Assembly: GCA_963724385.1 (NCBI GenBank)
Contig: CAVRUJ010000001.1
Coordinates: 2,418,001 to 2,482,000 of the forward strand
DNA from: DASXQK01 sp963724385
GTDB taxonomy: Bacteria; Pseudomonadota; Alphaproteobacteria; Dongiales; Dongiaceae
Direction: 5' to 3'
DNA: 64,000 nucleotides
Each line of letters starts with the position of its first letter. Position 1 is the first letter of the stretch. This document shows positions 17,063 to 25,502 of this stretch, piece after piece. A program made the position numbers and the translations under genes. Below the pieces are notes generated by a model. That model had not been told where the DNA came from. It saw nothing but the letters and a program-made list of their open reading frames with translations, and did no database searches.

Positions 17063-17791
17063 ATGTTGCGCGATGCAATCTGGCAGGCACGGGTCGATCT
17101 GGCGGCGGCCTTCAGGCTCGCCAACCGCTACGGCTTCAACGAAGGGATCGACAATCATCTGACCCTAATGCTGCCGGGCAGCCGTAATCGGTTTCTTCTG
17201 AACCCGTTCGGCCTCGATTGGTCCGAGGTGACAGCGAGCAATCTGCTCGTGGTCGACGGGGATGGCCGCCTGATCGAAGGCGAAGGCGAAGTCGAGATCA
17301 CCGCCTTCTGCATTCATGCTCCAATCCACAAGGCGAGCGAGCGGGCCGCCTGCATCATGCACACCCATATGCCCTACGCTACCGCGCTGGGCATGATCGA
17401 AGGCGGACGGCTGGAATGGGCGAGCCAGAATGCCCTGCGCTTCTATGACGACATCGCCTATGACGAGGACTACCAGGGCCTCGCCATGGCGACCGAGGAG
17501 GGCGAGCGCCTCGCCCGCGTGCTGGACGGTAAGCGCGTGCTGATGATGGCCAACCATGGCGTCACCGTCATCGGCCAGACGGTGGCCGAGGCCTTTCATG
17601 ACCTCTATTTCCTAGAGCGGTCATGCCAGGTGCAACTGCTTGCCATGCAAAGCGGCAAGCCGCTCAAATTGGTGCCGACGCAGATCGCCCAATCGGTTTT
17701 CGGACGCGGCGATTCCGGCGAGTCGGCGATGAAGCACTTCAATGCAATGAAACGCATCCTCGATCGCGAGGAACCGGACTACGCTGAGTAA
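17063..17791 (+). CDS. Class II aldolase/adducin domain protein
   Basis: 242 residues. NRYGFNEGIDNHLTLMLPG, the zinc-ligand segment CIMHTHMPYATALGM and the third-ligand segment MMANHGVTVIGQTVAEAFH define the class II aldolase/adducin fold (L-fuculose/ribulose-phosphate aldolase relatives). Some members are decarboxylases or have lost activity; the substrate is unclear. The start at ATG 17063 has AAGGAGG 9 nt upstream. It is monocistronic as far as seen. Confidence 0.88.
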   Translation: MLRDAIWQARVDLAAAFRLANRYGFNEGIDNHLTLMLPGSRNRFLLNPFGLDWSEVTASNLLVVDGDGRLIEGEGEVEITAFCIHAPIHKASERAACIMHTHMPYATALGMIEGGRLEWASQNALRFYDDIAYDEDYQGLAMATEEGERLARVLDGKRVLMMANHGVTVIGQTVAEAFHDLYFLERSCQVQLLAMQSGKPLKLVPTQIAQSVFGRGDSGESAMKHFNAMKRILDREEPDYAE

Positions 17792-17856
17792 GGCATCCGC
17801 CGTCTCGCGCGCCGTCCTGCCGACATCGGCACATACCGAAGAGCCAATTGAGGCTT

Positions 17857-18270
17857 CTACGCCAGCGCCTTGGCCAGCGCCTCGAACGGCAGCAGGACGC
17901 AATCCTGGCGGCTCTTCACGTTCCGCACTGGCGCGAATGCCGCCAAGCTTTCCCACTCGCCGGCCGGTGCCGGCACGCCCTGCTTGAGCAGCGCGGCGAG
18001 GGCGGCGGAAGCTTCCGCGAGTTCGCGGCGGGTCTTGCCCGGCGCCTGGCGGGCAATCGTCTCGGCCGCCGCTTCGCAGAGCAGGCAGCCGCGCACCTGA
18101 TGGCCGATCGCCGAGATGCGATCGCCAGAGAGGGCGACATCGAGCGTCACACGGTCGCCGCATAGCGGATTGTCGAGGGTCGCGCTGCGATCCGGTTTGG
18201 CGAGCCGTCCACGGCTGCGCCCCGCATGCGCTCTCGCAACCAATTCGGCTTGGTAGAGCTCATCGCTCAT
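17857..18270 (-). CDS. SufU/IscU-like Fe-S scaffold in Mo-hydroxylase accessory operon
   Basis: 137 residues of the NifU-N/SufU group. Ligand-like residues are DNPLCGDRVTLDV (Cys and Asp), VRGCLLCEAAAE (Cys plus an extra CxxC Cys) and the C-terminal SRQDCVLLPFEAL (Cys). It assembles or carries Fe-S clusters. It is the last gene of a run of molybdenum-hydroxylase maturation genes and overlaps the preceding gene by ATGA, so it may supply the 2Fe-2S clusters of that enzyme (inference). Confidence 0.82.
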   Translation of the reverse strand: MSDELYQAELVARAHAGRSRGRLAKPDRSATLDNPLCGDRVTLDVALSGDRISAIGHQVRGCLLCEAAAETIARQAPGKTRRELAEASAALAALLKQGVPAPAGEWESLAAFAPVRNVKSRQDCVLLPFEALAKALA

Positions 18271-19880
18271 GCCGGACGCTGCCGCAGATGGGCCAACGCT
18301 TCGGGGGTATCGATGTCCAGCAGCACGGCGTCATCGGGCATGGCCACTTCGGCTACCAGCTCGCCGTATTGGCCGATCAGATGCCGCGCGCCCACGTCGC
18401 CGGCAAGCCCGGTCATCTCGGCAATGAATCGCCGGGCCCACAGCACCGGGTTGCCGCGCTTGCCTTCCCAGGTCGGCACGCAAATGGCGCGGCCCTCCAG
18501 CGGATTGAACGCCGAGATCAGGCGATCCAGCACCTCGGGCCCGACCCGCGGCATATCCGCAAGGCATACGAGGACGGCATCGATGCCGCTCGGCATCGCC
18601 TGCAAGCCCGCCTTCAGCGAACTGGCCATGCCCGAGGCGTAAGCCGGGTTCTCGACGACTGTCACTGGGCGGTCGCCGATGGCTGCCTCGAGGCGGGCGG
18701 CTTCATGACCGACCACGACCACGATCGGCCTCGCACGCGAGGCAAGGGCCGCATCGACGGCCCGGGCGACCATGGCTCGGCCCTCGACCTCGGTCAGCAG
18801 CTTGTTGGCCCCGCCCATCCGGCTCGACCGTCCGGCGGCGAGGATGAGGGCGGCGACGCGGGGCGCACGGGGAACAATGGCCGGCTCGGCGCGCGGTTGC
18901 GGACGGGTTGGGATTTCCTTCAGCAGCCCACCGGCGCCCATGCGCATGATGTCGGCGCCGTCGACCGGCAGGTCGGCGATCAGCCGGCGCAGCACCCAAT
19001 CAAAGCCGTTGACCTTGGGCGATCGGGCGCAGCCGGGCAGGCCGAGGACGGGACGCTCGTCCAGCCGCCCCAGTAGCAGAAGGTTGCCGGGATCGACGGG
19101 CATGCCGAAATGGAGGATCTTGCCGCCCGAAGCGGTCAGGGCCGCAGGGATGACGTCGCGTCGGTCGGTGATGGCCGAGGCGCCCGCGACGAGTATCAGT
19201 TCGGCCTCGCCCGACGCCGCGATCTCCCTGGCAAGGTCGGCGCTGCGATGGGCGCAGCGGCGCTCGGTCACCGGCGGACAGTGCAGTTCGGCGAGGCGCT
19301 GGTTGGTCACCTCCCTGGTCTTGTCCAGCACGCTGTCCTTGATACCGGGAAGAATCGTCTGGATCAGAGCCACGCGGCGGGGGTGGAGCGTGGCGAGACG
19401 AAGGATGGGCCCGCCGCCGCGCGCCAACGCAAGGCAGCGTTCGAGCGTTTCGCCCGGTACCGCAAAGGGGATGATCTTGACCGTCGCCGCCATGTCGCCT
19501 TTGGCCAGCAGGTCGAAGGGTGCGAGCGTGGCAACCGTGATGGACTCGTCCACCAAGTTCACGGCATCCAGTCGCGCGCGGTCGACCACCAGCAGACCCG
19601 GGGCTTCAGCGATCAAATTGGCCCGGCCGGTGAAGGCTGCCGCAACCGAGAGATGCTCGCCGCAAACGGCCTCGGCCACTTGGTGCGCCGCGTCGTCTTC
19701 GGTCACGTCGCCCGGTTCGAGCCTGACGGCGGCGACGGTGGTCTGGCCAATGGCGGCAAGCGCCGCGATGTCGGCCGCGCTGAGGCGACGACCCTTGCGG
19801 AAGGCAGTGCCTTTGACCCGGATGCTGTGGGCGAGCAGCGCGCCTTCGGCCTCGGAGAGCGGCAGCTCGGCGAAGATCAT
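18267..19880 (-). CDS. Molybdopterin-binding / MocA-like nucleotidyltransferase fusion
   Basis: 537 residues. The N-terminal part (about 1-330) is a MoaB/MogA-type molybdopterin-binding protein (LILVAGASAITDRRDVIPAAL, FGMPVDPGNLLLLG). The C-terminal part (about 340-537) is a MobA/MocA-like NTP transferase starting VAALILAAGRSSRMGGANKLL, with VCLADMPRVG metal-binding Asp. Such fusions mature the MCD cofactor of xanthine-oxidase-family enzymes. Overlaps both neighbours by 4 bp (ATGA type). Confidence 0.88.
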   Translation of the reverse strand: MIFAELPLSEAEGALLAHSIRVKGTAFRKGRRLSAADIAALAAIGQTTVAAVRLEPGDVTEDDAAHQVAEAVCGEHLSVAAAFTGRANLIAEAPGLLVVDRARLDAVNLVDESITVATLAPFDLLAKGDMAATVKIIPFAVPGETLERCLALARGGGPILRLATLHPRRVALIQTILPGIKDSVLDKTREVTNQRLAELHCPPVTERRCAHRSADLAREIAASGEAELILVAGASAITDRRDVIPAALTASGGKILHFGMPVDPGNLLLLGRLDERPVLGLPGCARSPKVNGFDWVLRRLIADLPVDGADIMRMGAGGLLKEIPTRPQPRAEPAIVPRAPRVAALILAAGRSSRMGGANKLLTEVEGRAMVARAVDAALASRARPIVVVVGHEAARLEAAIGDRPVTVVENPAYASGMASSLKAGLQAMPSGIDAVLVCLADMPRVGPEVLDRLISAFNPLEGRAICVPTWEGKRGNPVLWARRFIAEMTGLAGDVGARHLIGQYGELVAEVAMPDDAVLLDIDTPEALAHLRQRPA

Positions 19881-20570
19881 GCCGCGCGTCTCACCGCGGT
19901 AATCTGGGCCAGGACCGAGACGGCGATCTCCGCCGGCGAAAGGGCACCGATGGAAAGCCCCACCGGCCCGTGGATGCGCGCCAGATCGGCGGGGGAAAAT
20001 CCGGCCGCCGCGAGGCGCGAGAGCCGGGCCGCGTGGGTCCGCTTGCTCCCGAGTGCGCCGATGTAGAAGGCGGGTGAGCGCAAGGCTGCGGCTAGGGCCG
20101 GGTCGTCGAGCTTGGGATCGTGGGTGAGGGTGACGACAGCCGTGCGCGCATCGAGGCCGAGGGTCGCCATCGCCTCGTCCGGCCAGTCATGGGAAAGCGC
20201 TAGGCCGGGAAAGCGGGCGTCGGTGGCGAAGGAACGCCTGGGGTCGATGACGCTGCACTCCATAACCCGCGAGCGCCGCCATGGGCGCCAGGGCCTGGGC
20301 GATATGGACCGCGCCGACCAGGAACAGGCGCGGCGGCGGATTGTGGACCTGGACGAACAAGCGCCGTCCGGCCGCTTCGAGGATGTCGCTGTCGTCGCGG
20401 CGAAGGTACTGCCGCACTTCCGCCAGGGCGGCTGCGTCCAGCGCGAACTCGCCTTCCGCGTCCCCCTCGCGCACGATCGCCTGGCGGCCATCCACGAGGT
20501 CCGTTACCAGTGCCACGGAACGCTTGGCCGCGCGGTCGGCCAAAAGCCGGTCGAGAAGCGCGCCTTTCAT
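19877..20570 (-). pseudogene. XdhC/CoxI family protein, frameshifted
   Basis: The N-terminal part from 20570 (MKGALLDRLLADRAAK ... RLFLVGAVHIAQALAP ... AGYGV) and the C-terminal part (VIDPRRSFATDARFPGLAL ... FYIGALGSKRTHAARL) lie in different frames. Removing one base near 20258 restores the family segment GYGV-S-VIDPRRSF. Together they would give about 230 residues, the usual length of the Rossmann-containing XdhC unit, which inserts sulfurated molybdenum cofactor into xanthine-dehydrogenase/CO-dehydrogenase-like enzymes. Either a real one-base insertion or a sequencing/assembly error. It overlaps the XdhC N-terminal gene by 4 bp. Confidence 0.8.
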
Positions 20571-20902
20571 TCCAGGGCTTCGAGCCAGATTTGAAGCTTG
20601 CCTCCGCAGGCAAGCCCGACTTCCCAAGCCTGCTCATTGGTGATCCCGAAATCGAGCAGCCTGGGTTTGCCGCCGGCGATCACCTCCTGCGCCTCTCGAA
20701 CCACTGCGCCTTCGACGCAGCCGCCGGAGACCGAGCCGATCATGCGGCCGTCCTGATCAACGGCGAGCTGGCTGCCCGTCGGGCGCGGGGAGGAGCCCCA
20801 GGTGGCGACGACGGTGGCGACGGCCACGCCACGCCCGTCGCGCTTCCATTGCGCGGCCCGCTCGAGGATGTTCTCGCTCAGGCCTGACGCTGTTGCATCC
20901 AT
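20567..20902 (-). CDS. XdhC family protein, short N-terminal type
   Basis: 111 residues: VAVATVVATWGSSPRPTGSQLAV and MIGSVSGGCVEGAVVREA are the XdhC_CoxI N-domain motifs (conserved Cys in SGGCVE). In CO-dehydrogenase-type clusters XdhC is often encoded as two adjacent genes; this is the first, the frameshifted gene the second. The start overlaps the coxE-like gene by 25 bp. Confidence 0.88.
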   Translation of the reverse strand: MDATASGLSENILERAAQWKRDGRGVAVATVVATWGSSPRPTGSQLAVDQDGRMIGSVSGGCVEGAVVREAQEVIAGGKPRLLDFGITNEQAWEVGLACGGKLQIWLEALE

Positions 20903-22131
20903 TGGCTGACGCCCTCCATGCGCCGTTGACCGGGCCTTGCCAGAACCGAGGTCAGGTCGGCAAGGCTGGTGAGATTGTGCACCGGCCGGAAATCGTCGAT
21001 ATGCGGCATGATTGCCTTGGCGCCCATGGATTTGGGTTCATAGGCATCGTAACGCAAGAGCGGGTTCAGCCAGATGAGGCGCCGGCAGGACTTGTGCAGG
21101 CGCTCCATCTCGCGCCCCAGTACCTGGTCCGCGTCCCGCTCGAGCCCGTCGCTGATGAACAGCACCACGGCCCCCTGGCCCAGCACGCGCCGGGACCAGC
21201 GCGCGTTGAACTCGGCCAGGCAATGGCCGATCCGCGTTCCACCGGACCAGTCCTCCACCCGTTCCGAAACGAGGTCGAGGGCTACATCCACGTCCCGATG
21301 GTGCAGAAGCCGGGTGATGTTGGTGAGCCTGGTGCCGAAGACGAAAGCAAACACCCGGTCCCGGTCGTTGGTCACCGCGTGCATGAAATGCACCACAATG
21401 CGCGAATACCGGCTCATCGAGCCCGAGATGTCGCAGAGGATGACGAGGGGCGGATGGCGCCGGCGCGCTTCGCGCCGCTTCAGTGTCGCGAGCCCGCCCG
21501 CCCGGAGGCTGGCGCGTAGCGTCGCCCGCATGTCGATGCGCCGGCCATGGGGATCGGGCCTGAATCGCCGGGTTGCGACTTCCATGATGGGCAGCCGCAT
21601 GACGGCGATCAGGCGCTTTGCCCGCGCCATCTCCTCGGCCGACATTTTCTCGAAATCGATCTTCTGCAGGAGCTCGCGATCGGAGAAGGTCATGGTCGCG
21701 TCCAGCTCGACCTCGTCCTCTTCCTCACCGGGCGTGCCCAGCGGGGCCGCCTCCGGGCCTTCGCGGCGAAGCGCCTCGGCGAGGCGCCGGCTGACCTCTT
21801 CCTGGCCATCCTCATCTTCGGCGCGTCCGATGCTGGGCAGCAGCATCGCCATCATTCGCTCCAGAAGCTGCGGATTGCGCCAGAAGACGTGGAAGGCCTG
21901 GTCGAACAGGGGACGCTGGTCCTGCCGGTTCACGAATACGGCATGGAGGGTCCAGTAGAGATCCTCGCGCCGGCCGAGGCCGACCGTTTCCACCGCGCGC
22001 AGGGCCTCGATCACCCGGCCCGGGCCGATGGGCAGGCCCGCAGCCCGCAGTGTGCGGGCGAAGAACATGAGATTGTCGACCAGCCGGCCTTGGCTGGTCG
22101 GCCGCTCGGCTGCCCGAGCTGGCTCAGGCAT
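20878..22131 (-). CDS. coxE: CoxE-like VWA domain protein
   Basis: 417 residues. The acidic middle is followed by a C-terminal von Willebrand A domain with MIDAS LVILCDISGSMSRYS, and SGGTRIGHCLAEF and LFISDGLERDAD. CoxE partners the MoxR ATPase CoxD in activating the Cu-Mo or Mo centre of CO-dehydrogenase-like hydroxylases. The start is ATG 22131 (MPEPARAAERPTSQG); longer upstream frames lie inside coxD. A 19-bp tandem duplication spans the coxD/coxE junction. Confidence 0.88.
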   Translation of the reverse strand: MPEPARAAERPTSQGRLVDNLMFFARTLRAAGLPIGPGRVIEALRAVETVGLGRREDLYWTLHAVFVNRQDQRPLFDQAFHVFWRNPQLLERMMAMLLPSIGRAEDEDGQEEVSRRLAEALRREGPEAAPLGTPGEEEDEVELDATMTFSDRELLQKIDFEKMSAEEMARAKRLIAVMRLPIMEVATRRFRPDPHGRRIDMRATLRASLRAGGLATLKRREARRRHPPLVILCDISGSMSRYSRIVVHFMHAVTNDRDRVFAFVFGTRLTNITRLLHHRDVDVALDLVSERVEDWSGGTRIGHCLAEFNARWSRRVLGQGAVVLFISDGLERDADQVLGREMERLHKSCRRLIWLNPLLRYDAYEPKSMGAKAIMPHIDDFRPVHNLTSLADLTSVLARPGQRRMEGVSQWMQQRQA

Positions 22132-22159
22132 GACGACCGGGCTCAGGCATGACGGCCGG
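22121..22159. repeat. 19-bp tandem duplication at the coxD/coxE junction
   Basis: The 20-mer at 22121-22140 and that at 22140-22159 differ at one position. The downstream copy holds the coxD stop; the other holds the coxE start. Without the duplication the two genes would overlap, so the event separated them by 11 bp. Confidence 0.7.
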
Positions 22160-23069
22160 CAGCGGCCAGCTCGGACTTGACTTGGTCCAGCAACACGGCC
22201 GCCTCGCTGCCGCGGATTTTGGCGATGTCGTCCTGATACTTGAGCAGGACGCCAAGCGTATCGTCCACGGCCTTGGGATCGAGGGCGACCTGGTTCAGCT
22301 CTATCAACGCCTGGGTCCAGTCGATGGTCTCGGCTATTCCCGGCAGCTTGAAAAGCTCGACCTTGCGCAGCTTCTGGACGAAGCCAACCACCTGCCGGCT
22401 GAGCTCGGTCCGAGCCTGGGGCACTTTGACGGCGAGGATCTCGAGTTCCCGCGCGGCATCGGGATAATCGACCCAGTAGTAGAAGCACCGCCGCTTCAAG
22501 GCGTCGTGGATCTCCCGAGTCCGGTTGGAAGTGATCACCACGATGGGCGGCACCGTCGCGCGAAGCGTGCCGAGCTCCGGGACCGTGATCTGGAAATCGG
22601 AGAGCACTTCCAGCAAAAATGCCTCGAAAGGCTCGTCGGTCCGATCGAGCTCGTCGATGAGCAGCACCGGCGCCCCGGCAGGATCGGGCTCGAGCGCCTG
22701 AAGCAGGGGACGCTTGATGAGGAAGCGTTCGGAATAGATGTCACTGCCCAGGCTTTCGCGGCTTCTGTCTCCGGCCGCTTCCGATAACCGGATCTCAACC
22801 ATCTGCCGCGGATAGTTCCATTCGTATACGGCCGATGCAACGTCGAGGCCCTCGTAGCACTGGAGGCGCAGCAGCCGCCGCCCCAGGGTTTCAGCCAGCA
22901 CCTTGGCGATCTCGGTCTTGCCGACGCCAGCCTCGCCCTCGAGGAACAGCGGCCGGCCAAGGCGCAGGGCGAGGTAGAGAGCGGTTGCCAGGCTCCGGTC
23001 GGCGACGTAGCGGCCGCCGGTCAGGAGCTCCAGAGTCTCGTCGACGGAATTGGGGAGAAGGCGCGTCAC
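22143..23069 (-). CDS. coxD: MoxR-family AAA+ ATPase, CoxD-like
   Basis: 308 residues. Walker A LFLEGEAGVGKTEIAK (near 40-55), Walker B PVLLIDELDRTDEPFE, sensor 1 IVVITSNRTREI and an arginine-finger region DALKRRCFYYWVDYP. MoxR ATPases act with VWA proteins as metal-centre chaperones. First gene of the minus-strand operon coxD-coxE-xdhC-xdhC'-mocA fusion-sufU. No coxMSL-type structural genes lie in the window. Confidence 0.9.
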   Translation of the reverse strand: MTRLLPNSVDETLELLTGGRYVADRSLATALYLALRLGRPLFLEGEAGVGKTEIAKVLAETLGRRLLRLQCYEGLDVASAVYEWNYPRQMVEIRLSEAAGDRSRESLGSDIYSERFLIKRPLLQALEPDPAGAPVLLIDELDRTDEPFEAFLLEVLSDFQITVPELGTLRATVPPIVVITSNRTREIHDALKRRCFYYWVDYPDAARELEILAVKVPQARTELSRQVVGFVQKLRKVELFKLPGIAETIDWTQALIELNQVALDPKAVDDTLGVLLKYQDDIAKIRGSEAAVLLDQVKSELAAAGRHA

Positions 23070-23283
23070 AACGGCTGGCCCTCATTGTCGAATGTCGCTC
23101 GATCGCGCTCGAAGCTAGACGCTCGCCCCCGCGCTTGCAACGCGGGACCGTGCTGCGGAGCGGCGGCTATGAGGTAGCGGGCCGGAGCGGCATATGAGAA
23201 TCTGGTCCGGATCGATGGCAGGCTAGGCTCGCCGCCCGGGTCCATTGTCCTAAGACGGAGCTCTCACCATCTTCCTGAAGCTC

Positions 23284-23598
23284 TTGAAATTGTTGAATTA
23301 CACAGTCGCTGTCCTGGCACTGACTGCCTGCGCGACCCCACCTCCGCCGGCGGCACCTCTCGCCTCGCGCGAGGACCGGTCGCGGGAGTATTGCCGCCTT
23401 CTTGCCGTGAACTCGACGCAAGAATCCACGGCCGATCGCCTCTGCCGGAACCTGGAGGACGCGGCGGCGATCCGGGCCCGCTCTCTCGGCATCGACGCCG
23501 AGCTGGACCGGGAATGCGCAAGGCTGGCGACCTTCGAGGGCCCTGGACAGCCGTTCTCCTGGGTCGTTTATGTGAGCTGCGTCGACGACAGCATCTAA
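23284..23598 (+). CDS. Small putative lipoprotein, hypothetical
   Basis: 104 residues with a short hydrophobic N-terminus and lipobox LTAC (NYTVAVLALTACATPPPPAAP), so it is probably lipidated and exported. The mature part has four Cys and no recognisable domain. There is no ATG: TTG 23284 is the annotated start, and a rare ATC or CTG slightly upstream, better spaced from GGAG, is possible. It lies 8 bp before the ElyC-like gene. Confidence 0.55.
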   Translation: MKLLNYTVAVLALTACATPPPPAAPLASREDRSREYCRLLAVNSTQESTADRLCRNLEDAAAIRARSLGIDAELDRECARLATFEGPGQPFSWVVYVSCVDDSI

Positions 23599-23606
23599 GG
23601 CCATCC

Positions 23607-24401
23607 TTGATCTACACCCTAGGCAAAGCGGTTTGGCTGCTCGCCCAACCTGGCAATCTCCTGGTCCTGGTCATCGCCGTGGGAGCCCTGCTGCTGTTCA
23701 CCCGATGGCGCGGTCTCGGGCGTATCCTTGTCGCCCTTGCCGCACTGCTCGGCCTAGCGATTGCCTTCCTGCCGGTGGGGGATTGGCTCCTGCGGCCGCT
23801 CGAGGAACGGTTTCCGCCCTTGAGTGCCTTACCCCCGAAGGTCGACGGCATCATCATGCTGGGCGGCGCGGTCAATACCGAAATCACCGAAAGCCGACGC
23901 CAGCCGACGGTCAACGACCATGCCGAACGGTTCATTGCCTTCGCCGATCTCGCCCGCCGATACCCGACGGCAAAGCTTGTTTTCTCCGGCGGCGGACCCG
24001 AGCTGGAGAACGGCAATTTCCGCGAGGCTGATGCGGCCCGTCTCGTGCTGCAATGGATGGGCTTGGACACCAGCCGCGTCATGTTCGAACGCGAATCCCG
24101 CAACACCTACGAGAACGTCGTCGATTCCAAGGCCCTCGCTCATCCCATGGCCGGCGAGACCTGGCTGCTGATCACCTCGGCCTTCCACATGCCGCGCGCG
24201 GTCGGCCTTTTCCGCACCCAGGGCTGGCCCGTGATCCCCGATCCGGTCGATTACCAGACCGTCGCCGGTGAGACGACCGCCGACTTCGGCATGGACTTTC
24301 AGGAGAACCTGAACAAGGTCTCGCTCGGCCTCAAGGAGTGGATCGGCCTCTTCGCCAATCATTGGCTCGGGCGCAGCCAGAGCCTGCTTCCTTCGCCGTA
24401 G
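23607..24401 (+). CDS. YdcF/ElyC family (DUF218) envelope protein
   Basis: 264 residues. Two N-terminal membrane segments (about 10-55) are followed by the DUF218 domain: VDGIIMLGGAVN, AKLVFSGGGPELEN, MFERESRNTYENVVDSK, WLLITSAFHMPRAVGLFR. ElyC/SanA-type proteins influence peptidoglycan or enterobacterial common antigen metabolism. TTG start at 23607 with AAGG 6 nt upstream; no ATG available. Confidence 0.82.
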   Translation: MIYTLGKAVWLLAQPGNLLVLVIAVGALLLFTRWRGLGRILVALAALLGLAIAFLPVGDWLLRPLEERFPPLSALPPKVDGIIMLGGAVNTEITESRRQPTVNDHAERFIAFADLARRYPTAKLVFSGGGPELENGNFREADAARLVLQWMGLDTSRVMFERESRNTYENVVDSKALAHPMAGETWLLITSAFHMPRAVGLFRTQGWPVIPDPVDYQTVAGETTADFGMDFQENLNKVSLGLKEWIGLFANHWLGRSQSLLPSP

Positions 24402-24479
24402 AAGGCGTCATCTTCACCCCAGGCCGTGCTTGTGGCACAAGGGCGCGGGGTTGCCGGGCTTTGCAACTCGGGAGAAGGC

Positions 24480-25463
24480 ATGGCGGGCCAACGCGGTTTC
24501 CTTCGCTTCATGGCCTTGGGTCTGGGGCTGGCCTTGTTCGGGATATCGGCTCCAGCACAGGCCGATGGTTTCGACGACTGGCTTCTCGGCCTGCGTCGCG
24601 AAGCCCGGGCCCAGGGCGTGTCGGAGGCGACGGTCGATGCCGCCTTCGCCGGCCTGCGCCCGATTCCGGAAGTGATCGACCGGGAAAAGCATCAACCCGA
24701 GCTGACCATGAGCTTCGCCCAGTATCTCGCCAAGGTCGTGACGGAGGACCGGGTCCAGCGCGGGCGCGCTTTGATGGCGCAATACCGGCCGCTTCTGCTC
24801 AAGGTCCAGGCGTCCTTCGGCGTTCAGCCGCGTTTCATCGTAGCCCTCTGGGCGCTCGAGTCCGACTACGGGCGGATCACCGGTGGATACCCCGTCGTGG
24901 GGGCGCTGGCGACGCTTGCTTATTCGGGATCGCGCAAACGCATGTTCCGCAGCGAACTCCTGGACGCACTCCACATCCTGGACGAGAGGGACATAACTCT
25001 CGCCGGCATGACCGGATCCTGGGCCGGCGCCATGGGGCAATGCCAGTTCATGCCGTCGAGCTTCCGACACTTCGCCGTGGACTTCGACGGCGACGGACGA
25101 CGCGACATCTGGACGAGCGAGGCGGATGTCTTCGCCTCGATCGCCAACTATCTCGCCAGCCTGCACTGGCGGCCCGACCAGACTTGGGGCAGGGAGGTTC
25201 GCCTGCCTCAGAGCCTCGACGGCAAACTGGCCACCCTGAAGAAGGTCCGCGCGCTCAGCGAGTGGAAACGGATCGGGATCCACAACGTCGATGGCAGCGA
25301 TCTGCCGGCGCTTGGCCTCAGCGCCTCGCTGGTCACCCCCGATGGTTCCAACGGGTCTGCCTTTCTCGTCTATGCCAACTACGGCGTCGTCATGCGGTGG
25401 AATCAATCAACCTATTTCGCCACATCCGTGGGTCTGCTTGCAGACCGGATCGGTGGGAACTAA
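24480..25463 (+). CDS. Lytic murein transglycosylase, MltB family
   Basis: 327 residues. The signal peptide ends near PAQADGFDDW. The SLT_2/MltB catalytic domain has FIVALWALESDYGR (catalytic Glu), GSWAGAMGQCQFMPSSF and DIWTSEADVFASIANYL. It cleaves glycan strands in the periplasm, forming 1,6-anhydro-muropeptides. No C-terminal PG-binding repeat is evident. GGGAGAAGGC precedes the ATG. Confidence 0.92.
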   Translation: MAGQRGFLRFMALGLGLALFGISAPAQADGFDDWLLGLRREARAQGVSEATVDAAFAGLRPIPEVIDREKHQPELTMSFAQYLAKVVTEDRVQRGRALMAQYRPLLLKVQASFGVQPRFIVALWALESDYGRITGGYPVVGALATLAYSGSRKRMFRSELLDALHILDERDITLAGMTGSWAGAMGQCQFMPSSFRHFAVDFDGDGRRDIWTSEADVFASIANYLASLHWRPDQTWGREVRLPQSLDGKLATLKKVRALSEWKRIGIHNVDGSDLPALGLSASLVTPDGSNGSAFLVYANYGVVMRWNQSTYFATSVGLLADRIGGN

Positions 25464-25502
25464 CCTGCTTTGCCCAGTGTCTATGAGAGTCCAGCCCACA
25501 AG

